This document shows positions 55,501 through 64,000 of a stretch of DNA of 64,000 nt, piece by piece. The notes beneath the pieces were generated by a model that was not told the DNA's origin, ran no database searches, and saw nothing but the letters and a program-made list of their open reading frames with translations. Within the stretch, counting starts at the first letter, position 1, and every line of letters begins with the position of its first letter. This DNA is from Roseateles_C aquae (GTDB lineage: Bacteria > Pseudomonadota > Gammaproteobacteria > Burkholderiales > Burkholderiaceae_C), in NCBI RefSeq assembly GCF_032337115.1, contig NZ_JAVXZY010000001.1:682001-746000 (forward strand), written 5' to 3'. The translations under genes and the position numbers were made by a program.

Positions 55501-57084
55501 ATGAACGCCTCAACCACCGCTCACCGCTTCGCCTACAGCCAACTGCCGCCCGGGCCGCTGGAGCGCAGCGCTCGCCTGCTGCGCTGGCCACTCACCGGCG
55601 CGGCCATGCTGGCCTCGCTGTACCTGGTGTTCATGGTCTACGCCTCGGGCCAGACCCTCGGCGCGCTGGGCCTGCTGGCGCTGTTCGCCGCCGGCTTCTA
55701 CATCTACGTCAGCCAGGCCGCCTTCGCCGCGCGCTATCTCTTCCCCGGTATCGCCGGCATGCTGGTCTTCATCGCCTTTCCACTGGTCTTCACGGCGGTG
55801 ATCGGCTTCACCAACTACTCCTCGGCGCACCTCCTGAGCGAGGAGCGGGTGCGCGACTATCTGCTTGAGCAGCATGATGCCGTCGAGGCCCAGGTGATGG
55901 GCTACAGCCTGCATGCGGATGGGAAATCCTTGCGCCTGGTGCTGAGCGATGCCACCAGCGGCGAGCCGCGCTTCATCTCTGCACCACTAGCGCTCCAAGG
56001 CGGCAAGCAAGCGCAGCTGGTGCCCATGCGGGAGCTCGCGACCGAGGCCCAGGCCTTGGCAGCCACCCTGCCCCTGCGCGAGCTGATTGCGCAGCGCGAG
56101 GCACTGTCGCAGCTGAGGCTGCAGCTGCCCGGCCAGGCCGAGCCGCTGCACTACCTGGGGCTGCGCGAGTTCGGGCCGATCCGCCGCCATTGGGAGAGCC
56201 TGCCCGACGGCAGCTTGAAGCGGCTCGCCGATGGCCAGGTCTTCCAGCCCAAGCGCGATAGCGGCTTTTTCGAAAGCGCTTCGGGGGAACAGCTGCAGCC
56301 CGGCTTCAAGGTGCTGGTGGGCAGCCAGAACTATGCCCGCATGCTGCTGAATGAAGACTTCCGCGGCCCCTTCCTCGCCATCTTCAGCTGGACGGTGATC
56401 TTCTCGCTGTCCACCGTCGTGTTCTCGACGGTCATCGGCATGCTGCTGGCCGTGCTGCTGAACTGGGAAGACCTGCGCTTTCGGGGCACCTACCGCACGC
56501 TGCTCTTCCTGCCCTATGCGGTGCCGGGCTTCATCTCCATCCTGGTGTTCAAGGGCCTGTTCAACCAGAACTTCGGCGAGATCAATGCCATCCTCGACGC
56601 GCTGATCGGCGTCAAGCCGGCCTGGTTTGCCGATCCGCTGCTGGCCAAGATCATGCTCGTGATCGTCAATGTCTGGCTGGGCTATCCCTACATCATGATT
56701 CTGTGCTCGGGCCTGCTGAAGGCGATTCCCGCCGATCTGTACGAAGCCTCGGCCCTGGCCGGCGCCGGGCCACTGACCAACTTCTTCAAGATCACCGCCC
56801 CGCTGATCATCAAGCCGCTGGCACCGCTGCTGGTCAGCGCCTTCGCCTTCAACTTCAACAACTTCGTGCTGATCGCGCTGCTCACCGATGGTCGCCCCGA
56901 CTACCTCAGCAGCAAGATTCCGGCCGGTCAGACGGACATCCTGGTGTCCTACACCTACCGCATCGCCTTCCGCGATTCCGGCACCGACTTCGGCCTGGCG
57001 GCGGCAATCTCGACGCTGATCTTCATCCTCGTCGCAGCGATGTCGCTGATCAATCTGCGGCTGATGAAACGAGCCCAGCAGTAA
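55501..57084 (+). CDS. malF: Maltodextrin ABC transporter permease MalF
   Basis: The 527-residue inner-membrane protein starts at the ATG at 55501, with GGGAG seven bases upstream; a GTG at 55483 overlapping malE is less likely. It has the MalF-type layout: three N-terminal membrane segments, a large periplasmic loop (about 100-275, the P2 region that touches MalE), then the permease core. The EAA loop that binds MalK reads EASALAGAGPLTNFFKITAP. GRPDYLSSKIPAGQTDILVS is a MalF mark near the C-terminus. Confidence 0.94.
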   Translation: MNASTTAHRFAYSQLPPGPLERSARLLRWPLTGAAMLASLYLVFMVYASGQTLGALGLLALFAAGFYIYVSQAAFAARYLFPGIAGMLVFIAFPLVFTAVIGFTNYSSAHLLSEERVRDYLLEQHDAVEAQVMGYSLHADGKSLRLVLSDATSGEPRFISAPLALQGGKQAQLVPMRELATEAQALAATLPLRELIAQREALSQLRLQLPGQAEPLHYLGLREFGPIRRHWESLPDGSLKRLADGQVFQPKRDSGFFESASGEQLQPGFKVLVGSQNYARMLLNEDFRGPFLAIFSWTVIFSLSTVVFSTVIGMLLAVLLNWEDLRFRGTYRTLLFLPYAVPGFISILVFKGLFNQNFGEINAILDALIGVKPAWFADPLLAKIMLVIVNVWLGYPYIMILCSGLLKAIPADLYEASALAGAGPLTNFFKITAPLIIKPLAPLLVSAFAFNFNNFVLIALLTDGRPDYLSSKIPAGQTDILVSYTYRIAFRDSGTDFGLAAAISTLIFILVAAMSLINLRLMKRAQQ

Positions 57085-57100
57085 AGCAAGGACACAGATC

Positions 57101-57991
<891 letters not shown>

Positions 57992-58043
57992 GCCAACAGG
58001 CAGCACCTGGGCTGATCCCAGGCGCGCGCGGGGCCTTGAACTG

Positions 58044-58315
58044 CTAGGGCCTGTTAACACTACGTCTGCCTGATGCGTTGCCACACAAATCGCCGTGAAC
58101 GAGGCGCAAAACGAAGCCGGGGCTGCTCCCCCGGCGAGGCTTTGCAACGACGTGCACGGCGATTTGTGTGGCAACCCTCCGGGAGAGGGGCTCCAAGGGC
58201 CCCACTCGTTGTTGAACTCCTTGCCCAGGCGGCCAGCCTGGGCGTCGTCGTCCGCCTAGATTGGGGCCCTTGGAGCCCCTCTCGCACAGGCAGACGTAGT
58301 GTTAACAGGCCCTAG
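58044..58315. mobile_element. MITE-like 272-bp element with 29-bp perfect terminal inverted repeats
   Basis: The ends 58044-58072 and 58287-58315 are perfect inverted repeats of 29 bases starting CTAGGGCCTGTTAACACTAC. The outermost CTAG on each side may be a 4-base target duplication, as made by IS5-type transposases. Inside are two more perfect inverted repeats: 58077-58097 with 58155-58175 (21 bases, starting GTTGCCACACAAATCG) and 58183-58204 with 58262-58283 (22 bases, starting GAGAGGGGCTCC), plus a smaller stem at 58224-58242. Drawn as RNA or single-stranded DNA it folds into a cloverleaf of two arms on a closing stem. No coding frame is credible. It may also end transcription from malG. 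Confidence 0.85.
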
Positions 58316-58348
58316 CCTTGCTGGCCCAGCAGTCCAAGGCAAGCCACC

Positions 58349-59593
58349 ATGCTCGAACCCATCGTCTACGCCGTTCCCGTCTTCTTGCTGATGATGGTGC
58401 TGGAGTGGTGGCTGGGCCGGCGCCGCGGCCTGCAGCTCTACCGCGCTGCCGACACCGTGGGCAGCCTGGCCAACGGCATCGCCAGCCAGCTGGTGGCCCT
58501 CTTCGTCAAGGCCTGGACCGTGGGCATCTATGCCTGGGTCTGGCAGCACGGCGCGCTGATCAAGCTGCCGGCGAATGCCGTCTGGGTCTGGCTGCTGGCC
58601 CTGGTCGGCTACGACTTCTGCTACTACTGGCTGCATCGCTGCGGCCACACGATGGCCATACTCTGGGCCGCCCACGAGGTTCACCACAGCAGCGAGGAAT
58701 ACAACCTCAGCACGGCCCTGCGTCAAAGCAGCAGCGGCTTTCTGTTCGGCTGGCTGTTCTACCTGCCGCTGGCCCTGCTGGGCGTGCCGCCGCTGGTCTT
58801 CATCGGTGTCGGGCTGATCGATCTGCTCTACCAGTTCTGGGTTCACACCCGGCTGGTCGGCCGCCTGGGCTGGTTCGACCGCTGGTTCTGCTCACCGTCG
58901 AACCACCGGGTTCATCATGGCCAGAACGACTACTGCCTGGATCGCAACTACGGCGGCATCCTGATGTGCTGGGATCATCTCTTCGGCAGCTTTGTCGACG
59001 AAAAACCCGACGAGCCCATCATCTATGGCACGCTGACGCCGCTGCACAGCTGGAGCCCGCTGCGCGCCAACACGCGTGGCTATGCCCAGATCTGGGCCGA
59101 TGCGCGGCTGGCCGAGCGCCGGAGCGAACGCGTGAGCATTTGGTTCCGCCACCCCGGCTGGCGGCCCGAATCAGCCAGCCGCCTGGCGCCCAAGCCAGCG
59201 CCCGATCTGCGCCGGTTCCAGCGCTATGAACCGGCGCTGCCGGCCGGCATGCCGCGCCATGGTCTGGAGCAGTTGTTCGTGCTCTTGCTCGCTGGCGTGC
59301 TGCAGCTGGCGCTGGCACCCCGGCTCAGCGAGCCGCTGAACCTGCTGGCCAGCGGCCTGATCGTCTGGCAGCTGGTGCTGCTGAGCCGCACGCTGGACGA
59401 TGGCAGCCTGCGCCGCGAGGGTGCACGCCTGCTGCTGCAGGCCGGCCTGGCGGCCGCGCTGCTGGCACTGTCGCTGACGGGGGCGCTCAGTCCGGGCCTG
59501 CCAGACTGGGCTCAGCCCGCGCTCGCCACCTGGGCCGCGCTTGGCCTGGCCGCCAGCGCACTGGGCGGCTGGCGCTTGGCGCGATCGCGCTGA
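58349..59593 (+). CDS. Sterol desaturase/fatty acid hydroxylase family membrane protein
   Basis: The 414-residue inner-membrane protein has the di-iron histidine boxes of the family: HRCGH, HEVHHSSE and HRVHH, spread among hydrophobic segments in the first 250 residues. SPSNHRVHHGQNDYCLDRNY is typical. The C-terminal 120 residues add four more hydrophobic segments that are not part of the core family. It probably hydroxylates or desaturates a lipid using oxygen; the substrate is unknown. AAGG precedes the ATG. Confidence 0.87.
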   Translation: MLEPIVYAVPVFLLMMVLEWWLGRRRGLQLYRAADTVGSLANGIASQLVALFVKAWTVGIYAWVWQHGALIKLPANAVWVWLLALVGYDFCYYWLHRCGHTMAILWAAHEVHHSSEEYNLSTALRQSSSGFLFGWLFYLPLALLGVPPLVFIGVGLIDLLYQFWVHTRLVGRLGWFDRWFCSPSNHRVHHGQNDYCLDRNYGGILMCWDHLFGSFVDEKPDEPIIYGTLTPLHSWSPLRANTRGYAQIWADARLAERRSERVSIWFRHPGWRPESASRLAPKPAPDLRRFQRYEPALPAGMPRHGLEQLFVLLLAGVLQLALAPRLSEPLNLLASGLIVWQLVLLSRTLDDGSLRREGARLLLQAGLAAALLALSLTGALSPGLPDWAQPALATWAALGLAASALGGWRLARSR

Positions 59594-59602
59594 CGAACGG
59601 CC

Positions 59603-61036
59603 TCAGGCCGCCTTCGTCACCGGCGCCTCATCGGGCAGCAGCACCCGACCAAACACCAGCTTGACCAGCAAAAGGCCGGCGCCAGCACCCGCCACCAGCA
59701 AGGCATGCAGGGCCCAGAACTGGGTGCCGGGCAGCACGTCGAGCAGACCGGCCAGCCAGCCGACAAAGGTGTTGCCGATGAACAGATGCAGGTAGTAGAT
59801 GCCAATCATCATGCCTTCGAGATTGCGCGGCGCGGCACGCGAGTACAGCGCCAGGCCCACCGGCAGGATGTTGGCAAAGCCCAGGTCATTCAGCAGCGCG
59901 TAGCCCAGCGTCCAGGCAAAGCTGATCTTGCCGTGGCCGGACTCGATCTGCACCGCGGCCAGCACCAGCAGCAGCGGCGCCGTGGCGGCCAGCAAGGCGC
60001 CCAGGCCCATCTTGGTGATTTCATCCGGCTCACGGCGGCGCGTCGCCCACCAGCGCCAGAAGGCCAGCGAGCCAATCATGGTGGCCGTGCTCATGAAGGC
60101 ATCGACCGCCTGCAGCCAGGTCACCGGAATTTCCCAGCCGAACAGCACCAGGTCCATGTACTTCTGCGACCACAGCGGGTAGGCATTGTTGAACTGCTGG
60201 TTGCCGACGATGGAGCCCATCAGCAGCGGAATGATGGCAATCAGCAGCAGCAGGCGGGCGCGTTCGTTGCCGCTCATCTTGGCGCGCGGTGCACTGTCCT
60301 TGCTCGCCGCCTGGCGAGGCGCCTCAACGGGCAGCCAGCGTCGGCCGGCCAGATAGACCACCAGGCCGATCACCATGCCGACGCCCGCTGCGCCAAAGCC
60401 CCAGTGCCAGCCGACCTTCTCGCCCAGCGTGCCGCAGACCAGCGGCGCCAGAATCACCGCCACCTGCACCGCCAGCATGAAGATCTGGAAGGCGCTGGCG
60501 CGGCGCTTGTCGCCAGGCGCATAGAGATCGCCCACCTGGGCGGCGATATTGCCCTTGAAGCAGCCCACACCGAGCAGCAGGCAGCCGATGGCCGGGAGGA
60601 AGCTGGCTTCGAAGGCCATCAGGAAATGGCCCAGCGCCATCAGGCTGGCGCCGATCACCACCGTCTTGGTGCGGCCGAGCACGCGGTCGGCCAGCAGGCC
60701 GCCGAAGATCGGCGTCAGATAGACCAGGCCGGCATAGAGCCCGAACACCACCGAGGCCAGCTGCTGCGGCGAGCGCGGGCCGGTGACCGACTCGATCGCC
60801 CGGCGCAGCACATCCATGCCGTTCACATGAACGATGTTCTCCGGCTGGAACAGGAAGTTGCTGAGGTAGAGCACCAGCAAGGCCTGCATGCCGTAGTAGG
60901 AAAAACGCTCCCACAGCTCACAGAAGGCCAGCCAGCCCAGGCCGACCGGGTGGCCAAAGAAGGCGCGATCACTGCGCGGGCGGGAGGTGTCGCTGGGCAC
61001 GGCGGCGGCAGCGGCGTCGAGAGGGATGGAGCTCAC
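59603..61036 (-). CDS. Peptide:proton symporter, POT (PTR2) family
   Basis: The 477-residue inner-membrane protein imports di- and tripeptides with protons. The diagnostic ExxERFSYYG motif is in CELWERFSYYGMQALLVLYL near the N-terminus, and FKGNIAAQVGDLY and GHFLMAFEASFLP are further family segments. The start is probably the GTG at 61036 (VSSIPLD); the frame stays open for 321 bases upstream but that part is not family-like. No strong ribosome-binding site is seen. The gene is convergent with the sterol desaturase-like gene. Confidence 0.88.
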   Translation of the reverse strand: MSSIPLDAAAAAVPSDTSRPRSDRAFFGHPVGLGWLAFCELWERFSYYGMQALLVLYLSNFLFQPENIVHVNGMDVLRRAIESVTGPRSPQQLASVVFGLYAGLVYLTPIFGGLLADRVLGRTKTVVIGASLMALGHFLMAFEASFLPAIGCLLLGVGCFKGNIAAQVGDLYAPGDKRRASAFQIFMLAVQVAVILAPLVCGTLGEKVGWHWGFGAAGVGMVIGLVVYLAGRRWLPVEAPRQAASKDSAPRAKMSGNERARLLLLIAIIPLLMGSIVGNQQFNNAYPLWSQKYMDLVLFGWEIPVTWLQAVDAFMSTATMIGSLAFWRWWATRRREPDEITKMGLGALLAATAPLLLVLAAVQIESGHGKISFAWTLGYALLNDLGFANILPVGLALYSRAAPRNLEGMMIGIYYLHLFIGNTFVGWLAGLLDVLPGTQFWALHALLVAGAGAGLLLVKLVFGRVLLPDEAPVTKAA

Positions 61037-61045
61037 GGCAAACCG

Positions 61046-61074
61046 GCCGGCAGCGCTTTTTGAGCCCTGCCGGC
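61046..61074 (-). promoter_or_regulatory. Hairpin in the leader of the peptide symporter gene
   Basis: GCCGGCAG (61046-61053) and CTGCCGGC (61067-61074) can pair with a 13-base loop just ten bases before the proposed GTG start. It could hide the start region or be a leftover terminator; there is no further evidence. Confidence 0.35.
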
Positions 61075-61232
61075 AAAAAGGAAAAGCGCGACTGTCCCTG
61101 AAATGACACTCAGCAGCAATCGGGCCTGACCCGTGCGTCGGGCGATCAGCGCCCAAAAGCCGGTGTGATGCGCGCAAGATGCAGCGGCCGGCGCTGCCCC
61201 GTGCGAATGCCAGAGAACTTTGAGAACTCCCG

Positions 61233-61799
61233 ATGCCCAGCGCTCCCGACATCTGCTTTGACCTCGCCACGCTGGCGCAAGACCGCGATGCCCTGCTCGA
61301 ACTCAATCTCGAGTACATGCAGTGGGTGCTGGCCGGCATGGCGCCCGTGTTCGGCACCCCGACCGACCGCCTGCAGGACCAAGCTCTGGCCGACTACGTG
61401 GCGATCAGCCTCGACAAGGTCTGCGCCGCGGCGCCGCCGCGCGGCGTCTTCTATCTGATCCAGGCTGATGGCCAACTGGCCGGCATGGCCGGTCTGCGGC
61501 CCTTGGATACTGGCCCTGCTGCCGGGCCAGCGGCCGAGATCAAGCGCCTCTACATCCGCCCCGCCTGGCGCGGCCAGCGCCTGGGTCAACACGCCCTCGC
61601 CCGCCTGCTGGCCGATGCGCGGGCCTTTGGCTACCGCAGCGTCTGCCTGGACTCCGCGCCCTTCATGGCCGCCGCGCATGCGCTCTACCTGGCCCAGGGC
61701 TTTCTTGACTGTGCGCCCTATGCGGGCTGCGAGGTGCCGAGCGAGTTCCACGCGCGCTGGCGCTTCATGCGCCTGGACCTGCTGGCCGCACCGGCCTGA
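61233..61799 (+). CDS. GNAT-family N-acetyltransferase
   Basis: The 188-residue cytoplasmic protein has the GNAT fold with the acetyl-CoA loop RPAWRGQRLGQHAL (RxxGxG/A type) at about 109-122, preceded by AEIKRLYI and followed by the helix and strand SVCLDSAPFMAAAHALYLAQGF. The acceptor is unknown. It is divergent from the peptide symporter gene and convergent with the peptidase gene. Confidence 0.87.
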   Translation: MPSAPDICFDLATLAQDRDALLELNLEYMQWVLAGMAPVFGTPTDRLQDQALADYVAISLDKVCAAAPPRGVFYLIQADGQLAGMAGLRPLDTGPAAGPAAEIKRLYIRPAWRGQRLGQHALARLLADARAFGYRSVCLDSAPFMAAAHALYLAQGFLDCAPYAGCEVPSEFHARWRFMRLDLLAAPA

Positions 61800-61806
61800 G
61801 GCAGCC

Positions 61807-61881
61807 GAGCGCCGTCAAGGCGCTCAGCCGTCCACCAGTCGATTTGTCGTTCCCCCAAGCGCCGGTCGCGATGCGGCGCTT
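61807..61881. terminator. Two hairpins between convergent genes
   Basis: GAGCGCC-GTCAA-GGCGCTC (61807-61825) and AAGCGCCG with CGGCGCTT (61857-61864 and 61874-61881) are perfect inverted repeats in the 81-base gap between the acetyltransferase and peptidase genes. Neither has a T-run, so termination is only likely. Confidence 0.4.
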
Positions 61882-63944
61882 CAGCGCGGGGCCAGATGCT
61901 TGTCCAAAAAGGCGGCCACGTGGTTCCAGAAGTCGACCTTGGTGGCGCTGCTGCGCCAGCCATGCCCCTCGTCGCGGTAGAGCAGCCACTCGACGTTCTT
62001 GTTGTCCGGCGACAGTGCCCTGCGAAAGCTTTCGCCGTGAATCAGCGGCACGCGCTTGTCGGCGCCACCATAGGCAAGCAGCAGCGGCTGCCTGATGCTG
62101 GCGGCGTGCGTCAGCGGCGAGTTGACCTTCAGATCGGCCGCGTCCTTCTCCCGGTCGCCCAGCACCACGGGCAGGCCATGCCGCTTGAAATCGTCGGAGA
62201 CATCGGACCAGTTGACCGTGTGCAGCATGTCGAGATCGGTGACGCCCACCCAGGCCACGCCGCAGCGAAACAGCTCGGGATCGCGGATCAGGCCCATCAG
62301 ACTGGCATAGCCGCCATAGCTGGCGCCGGCGATGGCGATTCGCTCGGGATCTGCAATGCCCTGCGCAATGGCCCAGCGGGCCGCGTCGGCCAGATCGTTT
62401 TGCATCGCCTTGCCCCACTGGCGCCAGCCGGCTCGGGCATGGGCCGCACCGAAACCCTGGGTGCCACGGAACTGCGGCTGCAGCACGGCATAACCGCGCG
62501 CCACCAGGAATTGCAGCTCCGCATCGAATTGCCACGACGGGCCGCGCACAAAGGGGCCGCCATGGACCAGCACCACCAGCGGCAAGCGCCTGGGCTGGCC
62601 CTCGGCCTTGGCAGCGCGAGGCAGGCTGAGCCAGGCCGGCAGGCTCAGGCCGTCCCGCGCTGGAATCTGCACCATGTCCATGGCCGCCTGCTGCTTGGCG
62701 TCGAGGTCAGGCCTTTGGGCGCCGAGGCGGACGAACTTGCCGGTCTCGCGTTGATAGAGGTAGTACAGCGTCGGCTGGATGTCGGCAAAAGCCTCGACCA
62801 GCACCCAGGGCTGCTTGCCCGACCAAGGCAGCGACAGGCGATTCACGGTGCGCGGCAGCAGCTTGTCGATGCGCTCCTGCAACGCACGCACGCCCGGGTC
62901 CTGCCACTGCGTCACTTCGGCATCGATGGTGAATCGCCAGCCGAGCACCTGGCCCTGGCTGCTGACGATATGGGCGTCGACATCAAAGGCGGGCGACTGC
63001 GCCAGCGGTTCGTCTGTCCAGCGGCCCGTTGCCGGGTCCAGCAACCACAGCGCCTGCTTGTCGCGCCCGCGCCGAGCACTGACGTAGAGCCGCCCGTCCT
63101 CGGCCACATGGCGCACCTGCAGATCGCCATCGCCGGTATAGCTGTTGAACTCACTCAGCGTCTTCCAAGCGCCTGATGCCGGATCGCGCCAGAGCAGCGC
63201 ACTCTGCGCGCCCTGCTGGGTCAGCACCACGCGCAACTCGCCTTGTGCATCGGCCCACCAGCCCACGGCGTGCAAAGGCGCTTCGATTTCCGTGCTGCGG
63301 CCGTTGCGGGTGTTCAGACGCAAGAGGCGGATGAAGCCAAGGGACTTGCCGTCAAAGGCTTCCGGGCGCAGCACCAGCACCTCGTCGCCGCTGCGCTGCG
63401 TGCTGCCATTGAGCAGATAGGTATTCCAGGGCTCCAGCCGCTGCGTGTCATTGCCATTGCGTGCCCAGACGCGCTGGCGCTCCACCAACTGCCTGAAGCC
63501 CGTGCCGTCATGATCGACCGCAAACAGGCCCGGCCCCGCATCGAGCTTGCCCTCGGGTGTCTCGTGATCGCCCAGCGTAAAGGCGAGCCGATCGGGGTTG
63601 ACCCAGACCACCTGCTGCACATCGGCGGCCTCGGAGCTGAAGGCCACCGTGGGCTTCAGGCTCGCCAGAGCCAGCACCGACAGCATCGCCCGGCCATGTG
63701 GCCCCATGACGATCATGGCCAGCCGCTTGCCGTCCGGCGACAGCACGGCGCCCATCATCTGTGGCGGGCGGAAATAGCGCTGCGCATCAGTTAGCGCACC
63801 ATTCAGCGCACCATTCAGCTCACCAGGCTGCGCATTGGCCTTGGCGTCGCCATCAGCCGCCCATGCGGGCAGCGCAAGTCCCCAGGGACAGGCCGCCAGC
63901 AGACCCAGGCCCAAGACACGTCGTCGGTGCTGGTCTGATTTCAT
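61881..63944 (-). CDS. Secreted S9-family (prolyl oligopeptidase-type) peptidase
   Basis: The 687-residue protein starts at the ATG at 63944, with GGAGG nine bases upstream; an in-frame ATG at 63962 is too far upstream. The signal region HRRRVLGLGLLAACPWGLAL, cut near AWA, has consecutive arginines and may use the Tat route. An N-terminal beta-propeller region (about 60-420) is followed by an alpha/beta-hydrolase domain with Ser in AGASYGGYASL, Asp in YGGADKRVPL and His in DEGHGWRS, the S9 triad. It probably cleaves peptides in the periplasm or outside, supplying the neighbouring peptide symporter. Confidence 0.9.
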   Translation of the reverse strand: MKSDQHRRRVLGLGLLAACPWGLALPAWAADGDAKANAQPGELNGALNGALTDAQRYFRPPQMMGAVLSPDGKRLAMIVMGPHGRAMLSVLALASLKPTVAFSSEAADVQQVVWVNPDRLAFTLGDHETPEGKLDAGPGLFAVDHDGTGFRQLVERQRVWARNGNDTQRLEPWNTYLLNGSTQRSGDEVLVLRPEAFDGKSLGFIRLLRLNTRNGRSTEIEAPLHAVGWWADAQGELRVVLTQQGAQSALLWRDPASGAWKTLSEFNSYTGDGDLQVRHVAEDGRLYVSARRGRDKQALWLLDPATGRWTDEPLAQSPAFDVDAHIVSSQGQVLGWRFTIDAEVTQWQDPGVRALQERIDKLLPRTVNRLSLPWSGKQPWVLVEAFADIQPTLYYLYQRETGKFVRLGAQRPDLDAKQQAAMDMVQIPARDGLSLPAWLSLPRAAKAEGQPRRLPLVVLVHGGPFVRGPSWQFDAELQFLVARGYAVLQPQFRGTQGFGAAHARAGWRQWGKAMQNDLADAARWAIAQGIADPERIAIAGASYGGYASLMGLIRDPELFRCGVAWVGVTDLDMLHTVNWSDVSDDFKRHGLPVVLGDREKDAADLKVNSPLTHAASIRQPLLLAYGGADKRVPLIHGESFRRALSPDNKNVEWLLYRDEGHGWRSSATKVDFWNHVAAFLDKHLAPR

Positions 63945-63962
63945 TTGAGCATCCTCCACCAT

Positions 63963-64000
63963 AGCTCAGGCCACTCCATTTAGATGCTAGGCATTGCAGG
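63963..64000. other. Window end, upstream region of the peptidase gene
   Basis: These last 38 bases hold no recognisable feature. Confidence 0.4.

Noticed and set aside
58073..58315. Short coding frames within the inverted-repeat element on both strands
   Set aside because: They consist of the palindromic repeats themselves, lack start signals and resemble no protein; the element is better read as non-coding.

Overview
The window is high-GC DNA, densely packed with genes, from a Gram-negative bacterium, most likely a betaproteobacterium of the order Burkholderiales in the Roseateles/Mitsuaria/Rubrivivax neighbourhood. This placement is inferred from familiar gene order (AI-2E permease, hda, HAD phosphatase, pcnB, folK; murJ divergent from rpsT; a DUF3579 gene divergent from argD-argF), from a PEP-CTERM protein, and from the secreted polysaccharide-degrading lifestyle. 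No rRNA, tRNA, CRISPR array, prophage or complete insertion sequence was seen.

Layout. Bases 1-1187 hold the end of a PuuP-like permease. Bases 1563-8680 carry three secreted modular chitinases in a row (one GH19, two GH18), each starting with a chitin-binding module, behind an upstream region with candidate operators. Bases 8661-12915 hold an FAD oxidoreductase, a response regulator with an unrecognised output domain, a phosphate transporter with its DUF47 partner, and a CACAGAG-type inverted repeat. Bases 13063-20565 are a minus-strand housekeeping run (DUF486, folK, pcnB, HAD phosphatase, hda, AI-2E permease, sirB1, murJ). rpsT follows with a clear promoter and terminator. Bases 21258-32352 are mixed: hydrolase, M14 peptidase, argD-argF, a solute-binding protein, a phosphoesterase, a kinase fused to a universal stress domain, a cysteine-cluster protein, and two tandem transglutaminase/TPR lipoproteins.

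Bases 32486-57991 are dominated by alpha-glucan metabolism. A secreted pullulanase is divergent from a secreted GH13 amylase and a cyclomaltodextrinase-like enzyme. After a PEP-CTERM gene, a predicted pyrophosphate-dependent phosphofructokinase, a diguanylate cyclase and an antiporter come two divergent operons: glgP-glgB-glgX-malQ (minus) and malK-malE-malF-malG (plus). The shared promoter region between them has two well-formed promoters and three copies of a TGTAGT-N3-ACTACA-like operator; a related site overlaps the start of the amylase gene. This suggests one regulator for the whole locus: starch or pullulan is cut outside the cytoplasm, maltodextrins are imported by MalKEFG, and MalQ, GlgP and GlgX feed glycolysis. 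No regulator gene, glgA, glgC or TonB receptor lies in the window.

Downstream of malG is a 272-bp non-coding element with perfect 29-bp terminal inverted repeats ending in CTAG and two further perfect internal hairpins, a MITE-like unit. The window ends with a sterol-desaturase-family membrane protein, a peptide:proton symporter, a GNAT acetyltransferase and a secreted S9 prolyl-oligopeptidase-type peptidase. All family names come from recognising motifs by eye; no database search was possible.
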